Shown here: piece after piece, positions 30,030-40,334 of the stretch
Position numbering within the stretch: the first letter of the stretch is position 1
Layout: every line of letters begins with the position of its first letter
Source of the DNA: Hortaea werneckii
Taxonomy: Eukaryota > Ascomycota > Dothideomycetes > Mycosphaerellales > Teratosphaeriaceae
NCBI GenBank assembly: GCA_037044905.1
Contig: JBAOKB010000152.1
Span: 61,019 to 125,018, forward strand
Length of the DNA stretch: 64,000 bases
Reading direction: 5' to 3'
Notes under the pieces: generated by a model
The model's input: only the letters and a program-made list of their open reading frames with translations
What the model was told of the DNA's origin: nothing
The model's database searches: none
Translations under genes and position numbers: made by a program

Positions 30030-31288
30030 ATCCAAGTTGTGCGGCGGAGGTTAGCATTTAACGTGATTACGCACTGCAGGCGGAATGCTTCTTTTGGCTC
30101 GAGGGTACCGTCTGATAATGACTCCTTATCATCATGACGTATGCTAATGAGTAGATGTGAGCAACTTAGAAGAGGAATATTATGTCCTGCAACGCGGACA
30201 TTTGATTCAAGTCTTTCGATTCGTTTAGGTGTTAGTTTACGATGGTTCATGTAATTGTAGCAACTGATGCGTGGCAAGACACAAGAGACACTGCCGCTTG
30301 CTTTGTTGAGGAGGAATTTTCCTTGAGGACTTTGGATATTGATACCCATGAGCGAACCCCAGCTGAACATGTCCCCGCCGACTCGTCTTTTTCTTGATCT
30401 CTAGGCTGAAAAGGTCATGGACTTCGTGAACACTCTGCCTCTGGCAAGAGCTTCGCACGGCTTCTCAGGCTTCGTCGCCGTACCTGTGCCTTGCAACCCG
30501 TCTCCATGCCCAATCATTCATTTTTCGGGCCGCGCGAGGGCAGAAACAATCAGAGTGTCACGAAGAGTATTTGACAAAGATCGGCGAGGTTGTGTGAGGT
30601 GAGACTGAAGAATTTGCTGTGTCAGCCACCACCCCGCCTCACCCGGGAGACTTGGGGGAGAACCGGGCGCAAAACCTGTGCCGTTGCCTATTGCGACTTC
30701 ATCTCGTGTTTCGCAGCGCCACGAAGATGACTTCAAGATCAACCACCAAGAGCGACCGACTTGATATTGGTGTCAAAAGCGACGTTCTCCAGGATTGACG
30801 CCGCCAAAATCGGCAGCCGGTCGCCGAAGACGCCCCTGACTGAGGCTGATGGTATGACCTTGCGCACATGGATCTGGCGACTTGTCTCGCCCATGATCCT
30901 CCCATCAGACTATGATCACTTCTTGTCGATCGATAGGCTGGTCGCTTATGGCGATTGTCAGCCATGTCGCACGTTGGCTGTTCTGTGATGCCCGCCAACG
31001 TGGATGGATTCAGCCCAACTTCCGGAATCAGAACATCATGAGCTGGCAACTATAAGTTCTCAAACGCAGCAATCACACGGCACTAAGCCAACGCTGAGCA
31101 GTATGTCTAAGTTGCGACGCTCGCATCTTACAGTAACTGGCGTATTTACCAGGAACGACTTCGCCAAGGCGAGCGCGCTGCATTCCGACCTTTTTGACCT
31201 TGCGTGTCGCCACTGGTATGTAAATATGTAACCCTTTTGACAGCCGCGTGAAATTTTGAAACAGACTTGAGCACTTCCCACAACAATC
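30030..31288. other. Intergenic, 1.26 kb, no firm gene
   Basis: 3' flank of the surface protein gene and promoter of the GT34 gene. Several short frames occur but none has a motif or splice support. Confidence 0.4.
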
Positions 31289-33514
31289 ATGGCTCCGTGG
31301 ACATCGCCTCGTGGCAGCGTTTACCGCGACTCCTCTCCAAACACGCCATTGACACCCCTTTCGCCCAGCACGTTACCGCAATGGCTACGTGCAAAGAAAC
31401 CACAGTCAACCATCTTGCCTTCTGCGAGGCGGAAGACGGTCTTTGTCATTCTGAGTTGCATCGCGTTGGGATGGTTAGCGACGTCGACCTTGACCTCGAG
31501 CGGGAATGACACATTAAACATAGAGGCATACGACACAGCTTCTAGCGGTATACTGACCGACCCATCCGGATACGGCACGATAGCGGGTCAGCATGTCGAC
31601 GACGGCATTCTCGGAGATGGCGAGGACGATCATGAGAAGGCTGAGCAGGAGAAAGATGGCAAGCCTTCTGTGGGCGGAGCACTGTCAGACCTTCACCATG
31701 CAGTCTCTGACAAGATTCAATCGTGGAGTTCTTACCATCATAGGCAGGGTGCAACACCAAAGGGCAACAAGACGACTTCCGTCAAAGATCAAAAAGCACC
31801 GAATAGCACAGCCGGTGACAACGACGGGGAGGAAGTTAAAGATGGCATCAAGGCAGAAGACCGTCTGGGTGCTCGCACTAGGATCGGAAAGTGCACCATT
31901 CTATTCAACGGCAACAGCTTCTGGGAACGTTCAATTCAGACACACGAGCAGCATGACAAGATACATGGCTATCGCCTGCATGTCCTTCGACAGAAGTTGT
32001 TGGATGATGTCTGGGACAAGCCCGCCTACATCTTGAGTCTGCTGCTTCGAGAGCTGGCCAAGCCAGACGCAGAACGATTGGAATGGCTCTTCTGGGTCGA
32101 CGCTGACACCATCATCCTCAATCCCTACATACCGATCGAGACGTTCTTGCCACCACCTGATTTCGACGATATACACCTGATGTATTCGAATGATTGGAAC
32201 GGTCTGAACAATGGTGTCTTCCCAATTCGTGTCAATCAATGGGCCGTAGATCTGTTCTCGGCAATCGTTTCCTATCGGTACTACCGACCAGAGGACCCGC
32301 TGATCTTTCGCGACCAGTCTGCCATGAACACCCTGATGCTCGAACCCAAGTTCGCCAAGAACATAGTCAATGCGCCTCAGAGGTGGTTCAACGCCTATCA
32401 GGGCGAACACAACGAGACGTTGCAGCCGTTCCAGATTCGACGAGGTGATCTGCTCGTGCACTTCGCTGGGGTCCCTGCTCGAGAGGAGCGCATGGGTTAC
32501 TGGTTGGATCGAGCAGAGCAGCATCTCGATGACTGGGAGATACCCGTAAAGTCAACAAGCTATCCCGTAGAGGCGAGAGACTTCTGGGCGCAGGAGCGTG
32601 AGAAGCGGAAGGACCGGAAGGCTAAGATCGAGACAAGTCGCCAGATGGCTTCGCAGCTGCTAGAAGCAACGAATCAGCAGCTGAACGAATTTGGCGATCG
32701 CCTTACAGTAGGACAGGCCGCCATCATCACCGAGAGCCGTGACGCACTCCAGAAAGTAATCGCCGACCCGCAGCAAGCGGACGATGTCGAAAATATTGAC
32801 AAGCTCAGCGAGACACTCCGTGAAGCTAAAGAGCCTCTCTCTGCTGCGGTCGGTAGCTCAAACAAGCTCCTCCTCAGCGCAGCGCACGATGCCATCTTCG
32901 CCGCAGAGAAAGACCTCAAAGACGGCAGCACAGGAGCATCGGGCGCCGCCGCTACCGATCTGGACCAGCTCAGCCAGAGATTGCAAGAACTTAAGATGCT
33001 GGTGATGACCCCCGAAGAGTCATGGAACAAGGCTGAGATCGCTGCAGCGACTGATGCGCTGACCGGAGCCCGGGCACGGCTTCAGGCAAACATTGCCGCC
33101 ATTCAGAAGGCTAAGCAGGAGGAACAGGCGAAGAGCAATGCAATCACGGAGGCGAAGAAGATGGTTCAGATTGAAGCCGGGCTTGCGGATCCGGATGTCA
33201 TGCAAAAGACAGAGAATGCTGGATCAGTCTCGCCTGGGAACGCCGGGACCGGTGAGACCCAGTGGTCGCCTTCGAACGCAGTAGTCGGGCCACCGGTTGC
33301 GCCTGCGCCTGGGGTTGCCAATGCAGCCTCTGCACATGGCGCCGATCAGGCCAATGGCGCTACTGGTGCTGAGGAAGCATCGCCGGCGGAGACAGTCGTG
33401 GCACATGTGGTGACGATCACACCAGAGGCAGTCATGATATGGACTACGGCAACGGTGGCGGGAAAGTCTTTCGAGGAACCCACGAAGCTTCCTGACATGC
33501 GGGCCTCTGGTTGA
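31289..33514 (+). CDS. GT34 family galactosyl/mannosyltransferase with long C-terminal extension
   Basis: A 741-residue single-exon protein. Residues 1-60 are basic and then hold a signal anchor (TVFVILSCIALGWLATSTL), so it is a type II Golgi protein. After a low-complexity stem, the GT34 (Gma12/Mnn10-type) domain has TILFNGNSFWERS, HGYRLHV, the metal-binding WVDADTIILNP (about residue 268), DWNGLNNGVFPIR, FRDQSAMN and LLVHFAGVP. These enzymes add alpha-linked Gal or Man in the Golgi. From about residue 430 there is a 300-residue tail not found in the typical shorter family members: a Lys/Arg/Glu helix, then Ala/Gln/Glu-rich coiled-coil-like sequence with long helices, then an Ala/Pro-rich end MIWTTATVAGKSF. 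The start ATG at 31289 (CATCATGGC) is good. Confidence 0.9.
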   Translation: MAPWTSPRGSVYRDSSPNTPLTPLSPSTLPQWLRAKKPQSTILPSARRKTVFVILSCIALGWLATSTLTSSGNDTLNIEAYDTASSGILTDPSGYGTIAGQHVDDGILGDGEDDHEKAEQEKDGKPSVGGALSDLHHAVSDKIQSWSSYHHRQGATPKGNKTTSVKDQKAPNSTAGDNDGEEVKDGIKAEDRLGARTRIGKCTILFNGNSFWERSIQTHEQHDKIHGYRLHVLRQKLLDDVWDKPAYILSLLLRELAKPDAERLEWLFWVDADTIILNPYIPIETFLPPPDFDDIHLMYSNDWNGLNNGVFPIRVNQWAVDLFSAIVSYRYYRPEDPLIFRDQSAMNTLMLEPKFAKNIVNAPQRWFNAYQGEHNETLQPFQIRRGDLLVHFAGVPAREERMGYWLDRAEQHLDDWEIPVKSTSYPVEARDFWAQEREKRKDRKAKIETSRQMASQLLEATNQQLNEFGDRLTVGQAAIITESRDALQKVIADPQQADDVENIDKLSETLREAKEPLSAAVGSSNKLLLSAAHDAIFAAEKDLKDGSTGASGAAATDLDQLSQRLQELKMLVMTPEESWNKAEIAAATDALTGARARLQANIAAIQKAKQEEQAKSNAITEAKKMVQIEAGLADPDVMQKTENAGSVSPGNAGTGETQWSPSNAVVGPPVAPAPGVANAASAHGADQANGATGAEEASPAETVVAHVVTITPEAVMIWTTATVAGKSFEEPTKLPDMRASG

Positions 33515-33862
33515 TGACAGTCAGGGTTTGGGGCCTTGTATAGATAGTCTCACATCTTAGGGGCCGACTTGGGCTCTGGAGATTCCATAGATTGTCGCCC
33601 GGTCATTCGCTACTTCTTGCATACTCCTATCTCACTTCGTGCACATGAGCTACGATTAGCTTCAGCTAATACTACACTCATGATCCCATACGTCTGACTC
33701 GCATTACCATATTTGACTGCAATATATCACGGGCTTGCCCTGCAATGTGCCGACCTCGACTCCTTGCCCTCTTCCACGTAAGCATTGACATGATCAGCAT
33801 AAGTACCACTACCTCACTGCGTGGTTCCAGCATGGACCATTCCGTGCGACTACTCAAACGCC
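33515..33862. other. Convergent intergenic spacer
   Basis: Between the 3' ends of the GT34 gene and the small two-repeat gene. No gene visible. Confidence 0.4.
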
Positions 33863-34365
33863 CTAGCTCGCCATTAGAGAGCGGCACATCCTCACGCCTT
33901 GCTTGCAATCCTCATCATCGAATGGCTTAAAGCCGTAGGAGAGGAGGAAGTTGGCAGAGTGACGGTAGTGCTTTTTGATCCAGTCAAGCTGAGCCTCGGT
34001 GAAGAAGCGATCGGCTAGATGAGACATCTATCAAGCAATCAGTCGATGTTGAAACGACGGGCTAAGATTGACGACCGACTTACCGGATCCGCCTCGAGAT
34101 CATCGAGAAAGCTGTTCTCGCTCTCGGCGTCGTCGTCGTCTTCTTGGTCTACGCCTTCACCTAAGATCATCGCTCTCGCGATCGAACGACCTTCTTCGCG
34201 GTCTTCCTCCCTATGGATGTTGAGACCGTAAGCTCGCAAGAAGTGGAACTCGTCGCCCCAGTGCTGTTTGAGCCATTCCTTCTCGGCGGTGTTGTAAGGC
34301 GGTTCGCTCGCGGATGGCTTGGATGACTCTGATTTCATGTTGGTTCGAGCGCTGGATTCTGCCAT
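33863..34365 (-). CDS. Small acidic protein with two copies of a ~45-residue repeat, two exons
   Basis: Exons 34365-34084 and 34027-33863 flank a 56-nt intron (CCG/GTAAGT, TTGATAG) in phase 0, giving 148 residues. Repeat 1 (about residues 24-67) reads YNTAEKEWLKQHWGDEFHFL then RAYGLNIHREEDREEGR; repeat 2 (about 102-145), coded wholly by exon 2, reads FFTEAQLDWIKKHYRHSANF then LLSYGFKPFDDEDCKQGV. Shared positions are an initial aromatic, T-x-A-x-x-x-W-[IL]-K-x-H, F-L-x-x-Y-G and an acidic stretch ending in a helix R-x-[CA]. Between them is an Asp/Glu run (EDDDDAESENSF). The repeat looks like a small helical motif; I do not know a named family. The real start is the ATG at 34365. Confidence 0.75.
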
Positions 34366-35107
34366 GTTTCGCAACCCGGTTCAATCTCTTTGGTGGAGTT
34401 GTTGAATGTGTTTGAGTCTTGTTGATTTGAGCAAGATCAAACGAACAGCCACAGCGGCTTCGCCGGGAAGGTGCGTCGTTTGCGTTGTGCCTGAGGTGTC
34501 AGAATATGTCTCAGATGCGGGAACTGGAAGCAATCCAATCACAAAGCAGGTAGGCTGGGTGGCAATTGACATTCACCATGCTATCTTATTGAGATTTGGG
34601 CAATTTGGGATTCCTAGGTCCCGATGTAGCTGACATTGTAGCGGCCAGTATGTGTCAGATATAGAACGGCCGAGTCAATTCGACGTCGTTTTGAAGACTA
34701 TCTGACATCGAGAATGCAATCAGCGATGGTAAGTAGGACCATCATATATCTAATCTCGTAGCAAAGTCGATGCAGCAATTATCACCATCTCTATGCGCAT
34801 GCAACTCAGCCTTTCCTTGAATCCGATTCCCACTACAAGCAAGCATGTCCTTTCCCTGGCCCTTGTGGTCAAACATAATCTCATGCAATGTAGTATCAAT
34901 GTGTCTGTTGACACAACAATCGTGCTTCGTCCTCTTGAACTTTGGAAGATTGAAAAGGTAGAGCTGAGCAGCTCAGCCGCAACAGTCCTCACAGCCTTCT
35001 CCCACATGTCCCCTCTGCAGCTTGTCTCGATCTCGCAGTCCTAGTAATGCCTCAGCAGTGCTCAGCACACCACCACACTACCACACATCCTCGCTCTCTG
35101 ACATATC
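34366..35107. other. Intergenic
   Basis: Promoter of the two-repeat gene and 3' flank of the RNase H gene. Short frames only. Confidence 0.4.
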
Positions 35108-35830
35108 CTACTCCGTCAAGGCCTCCAAAGCCGTCTTTCCATCCAGTGCAGCGTTCGCCAGGAGGTCGGCCTCACGATTCTGCTCCCTGCGGACATGCAA
35201 GAACTGCACGTGGACGCCGAGCTCGGCGAGCTCCTGAAGTTCGGCATCCAACTTTCGGAAGAGAGCTGCGTTCTTCACCGGACGTCCACGGCAGTTGGTG
35301 TAGTTGTTGTTGCGCCATTTGAAGACCCACTTAGTCATGGCGTTGACGAGGTAGGCGGAATCGGCTTTGATGATGACACGACGAAGCTTGCGCATGGGAC
35401 CGGGACGTCTCGGTTTGTCGCAACGATCGGTGTTGAGGAGTGTTAGGCGCTTAGCGCGTCGGAGCCCGATGAGTCCTGCGGCGAGCTCAGCCTGCTGACT
35501 GGTCTTCACAGCGTTGGCAAGCTTGTTGCATTCATTCCACGGGTGATTATCGCGGTGGAAGAAGACGCCGTAACCGGCCTTCGCGTACGACTTTCCGTTG
35601 TCTCTGCAAGCACCATCGACAGCGATGATTACGGTATCGATGTGAGCCACCGGCTCGTCGTAGTGATGGTCACATTCCTTGATAGGGCAGGAAAGGAGAT
35701 TCCACCACTGTCCGCCCCAGCTCGTCTCAACGGGGTCTCCCGCGCGGTCCTTGGTCATCAGCCGCTTGTCGGACAGAGCGTATCCATCAGAACAGGAGAG
35801 GTCGGTATGAAACCCGCAGGAGCGGGTCAT
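35108..35830 (-). CDS. Stand-alone RNase H (type 1-like) domain protein
   Basis: 240 residues in one exon. The RNase H catalytic carboxylates are all present: D72 in AVDGACRDNG, E115 in QQAELAAG, D157 in KADSAYLV and D222 in EQNREADLLAN. This predicts cleavage of RNA in RNA-DNA hybrids. The N-terminal 65 residues are Cys/His-containing (CGFHTDLSC, CPIKECDHHYDE) and may bind a metal or be a fungal-specific extension; this is not the hybrid-binding domain of classical RNase H1. Many filamentous fungi carry several such proteins. It has no stop or RIP bias, so it is not a recent transposon relic, although domestication from a retroelement cannot be excluded. Confidence 0.85.
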   Translation of the reverse strand: MTRSCGFHTDLSCSDGYALSDKRLMTKDRAGDPVETSWGGQWWNLLSCPIKECDHHYDEPVAHIDTVIIAVDGACRDNGKSYAKAGYGVFFHRDNHPWNECNKLANAVKTSQQAELAAGLIGLRRAKRLTLLNTDRCDKPRRPGPMRKLRRVIIKADSAYLVNAMTKWVFKWRNNNYTNCRGRPVKNAALFRKLDAELQELAELGVHVQFLHVRREQNREADLLANAALDGKTALEALTE

Positions 35831-36294
35831 AATGGCTGGTGACCCGGTTGATGCAACTTCTGTGGGGTTCAGGTGATGAGCGTATCCTGTAATTACGAGC
35901 TAAATGTAGGTAAAAGCTCGCTTTCTTCTGTGAAGTTGTAAAGTGCTGTTCGATGTTGTATAGTAAAAATTGCAGTGACCAAAGTTGCTCTCAACTGGAG
36001 TGAAGATGATTCAGGTCTGCAAGAATGTATGTGTCGAAAGTTGATTGCTAAAGGAGCCTTGCCAGAAAAAGGGGCAGTGGGTTTTCACAACAAAGGTCTG
36101 AACAAGCCACCAGAAGCGCAGCGAATTTGCAGCGCCTCGACGTATTCCGACTCAATACGAGCGTGAATGTGGCGGATTTCCAAAGATGACAAGTGAATAC
36201 ACGGTCGAGCTGGCCTGGTTTTTCAAATTTGGATACGGGAACGTCAATTCTTGATCCACACGCCTCGTGTACGAGAGTGAATTCAGAGGCCCCA
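35831..36294. other. Intergenic
   Basis: Upstream of the RNase H gene and downstream of the metallophosphatase. Slightly AT-rich around 35890-35980 but without stop-dense RIP texture. No gene seen. Confidence 0.4.
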
Positions 36295-37699
36295 TCATGT
36301 ATGCGTGTCCGACGTCGGCGGGTATCGATCAAGTCCGTACGTAGCATTCAGCGTGACTGGGCTAATCACGTCACCAGATTCCAGACGTATCCAAGTATCG
36401 ACCTCATCTTCTTTCAACGAGGTCTCGGTGAGGAGCACTTGCCGCGAACCTCTGCTCCAGCTTCCATACCCGCCGTAGCCGGAGTGCTGGCCGAAGCAGA
36501 GGTTCAGGCCATTACCGGAAAAGTCCATTCCAGGAAGGGTCTCGTTCCACTTGAAGCACCAGGTATCGCCATGGTCGTGAGCGGAGAAGACAGCTAGAAG
36601 ACCAGAGGTGGACGTCAGCGCTTTCATGAAGGGCAGATCTTGAGCGCCGTATTCGCAGTCACTGCCACTCGAACCGTCTGTACACCAACCCTGCGCTTGG
36701 CCAGCGAGAGGAGTGTCTTCATCGATGCCAGGCTCAGTGGATGGGTCTACACCGACATCCAACTGGAGGGCACGAGAAGCGTTGGTGGGGATGTGAACAA
36801 AGGCTAGAGAAGGGATCGTGCGGTTGAACTGAGCGTTAAAACTGTCTCTCGTCTTTTGAAACCAGTCTACCACAGAATGATCGACCCAGTTCGGCTGTCC
36901 GATCTTCTGGGACCTTTCGTCGGTCTGTTGGTATTTAAAGCCGCCTCGACTGTCGAAGAACCACAAGAGAAGACACGGCTCCGAACCGCCGTCAGAAGGG
37001 AATACCGGAAGATAGTAATTAGAAACACCGACGTCTTCGCCGAACACCATCTGCGAGGTTCGTGCGTTCCGGTAGAGTCGCTCACGACCGAGTATGTTTC
37101 GTCTGGAAATGTTGAAGTCGCTGTCGTGATTGCCGTATGTCGATGCCCATGGTAGATCTCGCTGGACCAAGGGAGCGACTATCTGGTCGATATACGTCGT
37201 ACTATTCTCCAGGAACGTGTTCTCTCCGGTGATCAAATCGCCATTGAGGACCTACATTATGTGCCAACTTCGGTCAGCACACCGCATATCGTGCATCAGT
37301 AGACAAGCGTACGACAAGCTGTGGTGACTCCGCATCAAGAACTGCATTCATGACTACGGTAGATTTGATGTCCTGCTGCGGACCCCATTGCTCCCAAGCA
37401 TTCTCACCGAAATGAAGATCTTCGAAGATTGATATCTGGAAGGTACCATCTCTACTGAAGCGGAGAGGCGTCTCAGCTCCGCCCCCATGGTCTTGGCCTA
37501 AGGGCAGTGAGAACGTAAGTGTTGTAAGTAAGACGGCAGCAAGTAAAACACATAGCATTTTGATGTAGCGATGGTCATCCTTCTCCGCTGGGGCCGGGCG
37601 GCGCGGAATATAATCTGGTCTCTTCATTACACTGAAGCCTGGCCTTCCACCCTCACCACATTCCATGCTTGGAATGGAGTAGGACTGGGTGGCGGACAT
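36295..37699 (-). CDS. Membrane-anchored calcineurin-like metallophosphatase (Dcr2/Sia1-like), two exons
   Basis: Exons 37699-37313 and 37251-36295 flank a 61-nt intron (GTC/GTACGC, AATGTAG) in phase 0, giving 447 residues. A basic N-terminus and signal anchor (MLCVLLAAVLLTTLTFSLPL) precede the enzyme. Metal ligands appear in family order: IFEDLHFGE, LNGDLITGEN, STYGNHDSD, LAFVHIP and VFSAHDHGDTW. The intron splits the segment between the first and second motif. Ligands for a binuclear metal site are complete, so it should be an active phosphoesterase. The relation to yeast Dcr2/Sia1-type phosphatases is by motif pattern; the substrate is unknown. It is divergent from the YdeI-like gene at 38115 with about 415 bp between starts. 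In-frame sequence upstream of 37699 is not protein-like, but an alternative ATG at MKRPDY exists. Confidence 0.88.
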
Positions 37700-38114
37700 G
37701 ATGAGTGGAAACCCAATGGACGAATCGATGCCCGGGAAATGTAAGAAATGCCAGATCCAGCCGTGCCGAGCGGGGGCATGCAGCTCGAATATGGTGTGGT
37801 TGGGACCGCTAGCGGGCTGAACATGAAACAATGCTACACTGATAAGCCTTACGATGGGACGGATAGCGAACACTGACGGGGAGCAAAGGATTCTCGCCAA
37901 GGGCGGATGTGGTGAGGATGGACCGGAGGAGAGAGTGCTGGAGTTGGATGCGCATGAAGTGTCGCACTGGCTCCCAGCCGAGGCAATTCCAGCCAGCCTC
38001 AGCAGCCATCCTGTCCCCAGATGGTATCGCTGTCTCCACAACACCACCATGTAGTCATCCGGGGAACTATACACCATGTACTGAATCCAGAACATCCTTA
38101 GATGATGCGAAGAA
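37700..38114. promoter_or_regulatory. Divergent promoter region
   Basis: Spacer between the metallophosphatase (minus) and the YdeI-like gene (plus). Open frames here are extensions without motifs. Confidence 0.4.
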
Positions 38115-38783
38115 ATGGCATCGGCACAACTGCCTTCGTTGAAAGTGGCCGACAAAGCGGCTTGGGCCCGATGGCTCACCCAGCGTAGCACAACATCTCA
38201 TGGCATCTGGCTCACTGTAGCGATACCCAAGGCTCACACAACCCATCCCTTGACATCACTGACCTACGCAGATGCGCTTGAGGAAGCTCTTTGTTGGGGA
38301 TGGATCGACAGCCGCGGGAAACGCCTCGATGAGACAACCATGACCTACCGCTTCACGCCACGCGCGGCAAAGGGCACGTGGTCGAAACGGAATGTGGCGA
38401 TCGTGGAAAGGCTGATGGCTGAGAGACGCATGCATCCACCAGGTCTCGCAACGATAGAAGCTGCAAAAGCCGACGGACGCTGGACCCAGGCGTATGATCA
38501 GGCGAACATTGAACCACCCGCAGATCTGGTGGAGGCGATTGAAGCTGACCCAAACGCCAAGGCTATATGGGATGTTCTGACCAAGACGAATCGCTTTTTG
38601 ATCTGTTTGCGTCTACAATCCCTTAAGACCGCAGAAGGGAGACGGAAGAGCATCGCCTCTTGGGTGGAGAAACTTGCTCAGGGCGAGACACCGCAGCCTC
38701 AAAAGAAGCGACCAGAGAGTATGATTGCACAGTTGACAGGCGCACCCTCAAGAGTAGCTGCACCATCACCAAAGTCTTCGTAA
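38115..38783 (+). CDS. YdeI/OmdA-type protein
   Basis: 222 residues, one exon. It begins with a short lead, then WARWLTQRSTTSHGIWLTVA, DALEEALCWGWIDSRGKRLD, YRFTPRAAKGTWSKRN and a helix ERLMAERRMHPPGLATIEAAK followed by DGRWTQAYD. This is the conserved core of the bacterial YdeI/OmdA (bacteriocin-protection, PF13376-like) family, also found in some fungi. The biochemical activity is not established. The C-terminal 30 residues are Pro/Ser-rich and basic. The near-bacterial domain makes an old bacterial transfer possible, but the gene shows no obvious base-composition shift. It is divergent from the metallophosphatase. Confidence 0.85.
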   Translation: MASAQLPSLKVADKAAWARWLTQRSTTSHGIWLTVAIPKAHTTHPLTSLTYADALEEALCWGWIDSRGKRLDETTMTYRFTPRAAKGTWSKRNVAIVERLMAERRMHPPGLATIEAAKADGRWTQAYDQANIEPPADLVEAIEADPNAKAIWDVLTKTNRFLICLRLQSLKTAEGRRKSIASWVEKLAQGETPQPQKKRPESMIAQLTGAPSRVAAPSPKSS

Positions 38784-38978
38784 CGTAAAGCTTCACAGAC
38801 TCCGGTTAAAACCAGCACCACGCTGACTCAGAGAGTCACAAGACGGACGAACCGTTCGCTTCCAACAGACTCATGAGACTTGCATCACCGGCACTGCCGT
38901 TCATCATAGCGTGCAATTCCCTCAGAACACAATTGAAGGGACGAACATTCAGGCAACACAGTCTCTATCAACGCAGCC

Positions 38979-40334
38979 TCATCCAGTCTTCCGCCCACGC
39001 TTCCCCGATCTGCCTGTCCGTGGGATCCCCCTGTCACTTCTCGGCTTCCTAGGCTTCCTAGGCTTGCAATGATTCATAGGCTCTTGTGGTTGTGATAATC
39101 CGAACTTCTGAAGGTCGAGCCCGGGTGCGAGACTGAGATGGGGTTTCAGGACTCCACGCTCGGGGTCCAAAAATGCAGACGCTGGCAAGCCGTGAGGCAC
39201 AAGCGACTGCCTTCTCTCAGGCACCGACCCTTCCATGTTTGGTGATGGTGATATTGATGCAGGAGGAACGCTGGCTTGGCGGTTCAGACCCAGGAGCTCA
39301 CGCTGACGTTCACGCTCCGCGATCGCCTCCTGGCTATAAAATGGGTTGGTAGGGTTGTAGTCCATATCCCATGGCTGATCTGTCGAAGGCTTAGGTTGCC
39401 ACCATGGACCCTCAGGCTCATGATCGGAAGGCTCGACATCGCGCGCATAGGACGGAATCTGTGGAAGAGGCGACCATGTAGGGAGAGGTCCTGGGACTGG
39501 ATCTTCCTTCCGTTGCGGCTGAACGTCCAGCTCCTGGCGGAGCACCACTACGAATCCAATGCCATCGTTTTCTTCATCGACTGCGAATCTCACCTCTCCG
39601 TCGCTGCCGAGTCGACGCTGTGCCTCACCTATCTCTTCGTCGCTGCACCTCCACGGGTCTTGCGAGCGTCCCCTCTCAATGAAAGCATAGTCCATACAGT
39701 TAGGATACTCGTTCGCCAATACGATTCCCGCTGCTTCGTTGGCTTGGTCCACGGTAGAGAAGGTCCCTTTCACATCGCACAGCTCACCGTGACGATGGAC
39801 GACAGCGTACAATGTCTGTGGTTTGGCTGGCTGTTCGATGGAGGGAAGCACCTCAGGCGCTGTATCGGCCTGCATGCCACTCCCCTGGACGTGAGGATCT
39901 TGTGGAGTCTTGTTCAGAATTGGGCCACGGTCCTCCTCAACAAACGGCCCGACTTTGACATGCTCTCTTTCCGTCTCTATCTGCCTTTCTATGGCTTCCA
40001 GTGAATCAGTGTGCTTCCCAGTCCCGTCTTCCTCAAATTCTTCCGATTCTTCTCCTTCTTCCTCGCTCTCTTCATTCATCAAGCGATCTTCTTCCTGTGC
40101 CAACTGGTGTGCCTCGACCTTCCATCGCTCCATCTCGAAGAATAGCCGTTGGTTCTCATCTTCCAAGTATTGTACTTTGCTAGCCAGTTGTTTCACCAGA
40201 TCCGCCGTATCCGTGATAAGTCGGCTCTGGTCGGAAGTGAGCTGTGAAGGCATTTGCGACCAAGCAGTTGGAGGTGGAATGTATTGAATGGTCCCCAGGA
40301 CGGGTTCGTCGTTTGATTGCATGGGGACTGCCAT
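38979..40334 (-). CDS. Hypothetical acidic protein with coiled coil and basic tail
   Basis: 451 residues, one exon from an ATG at 40334. A helix DLVKQLASKVQYLEDENQRLFFEM (about residues 45-70) forms a heptad pattern and is followed by a Glu run (ESEEEGEESEEFEEDGT). A middle folded part from about 180 contains LYAVVHRHGELCDVKGTFST and ALANEYPN-type helices with W and F positions conserved-looking. The C-terminal third is Pro-rich and ends with a strongly basic stretch (KPRKPRKPRSDRGIPRTG), likely a nuclear localisation or nucleic-acid-binding tail. I recognise no named family. Codon use and composition resemble neighbouring genes. A nuclear or chromatin role is only a guess from the basic tail. 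Confidence 0.7.
   Translation of the reverse strand: MAVPMQSNDEPVLGTIQYIPPPTAWSQMPSQLTSDQSRLITDTADLVKQLASKVQYLEDENQRLFFEMERWKVEAHQLAQEEDRLMNEESEEEGEESEEFEEDGTGKHTDSLEAIERQIETEREHVKVGPFVEEDRGPILNKTPQDPHVQGSGMQADTAPEVLPSIEQPAKPQTLYAVVHRHGELCDVKGTFSTVDQANEAAGIVLANEYPNCMDYAFIERGRSQDPWRCSDEEIGEAQRRLGSDGEVRFAVDEENDGIGFVVVLRQELDVQPQRKEDPVPGPLPTWSPLPQIPSYARDVEPSDHEPEGPWWQPKPSTDQPWDMDYNPTNPFYSQEAIAERERQRELLGLNRQASVPPASISPSPNMEGSVPERRQSLVPHGLPASAFLDPERGVLKPHLSLAPGLDLQKFGLSQPQEPMNHCKPRKPRKPRSDRGIPRTGRSGKRGRKTG

Noticed and set aside
39276..40004. Plus-strand 242-codon frame
   Set aside because: Antisense to the coiled-coil hypothetical gene; composition of a shadow frame.
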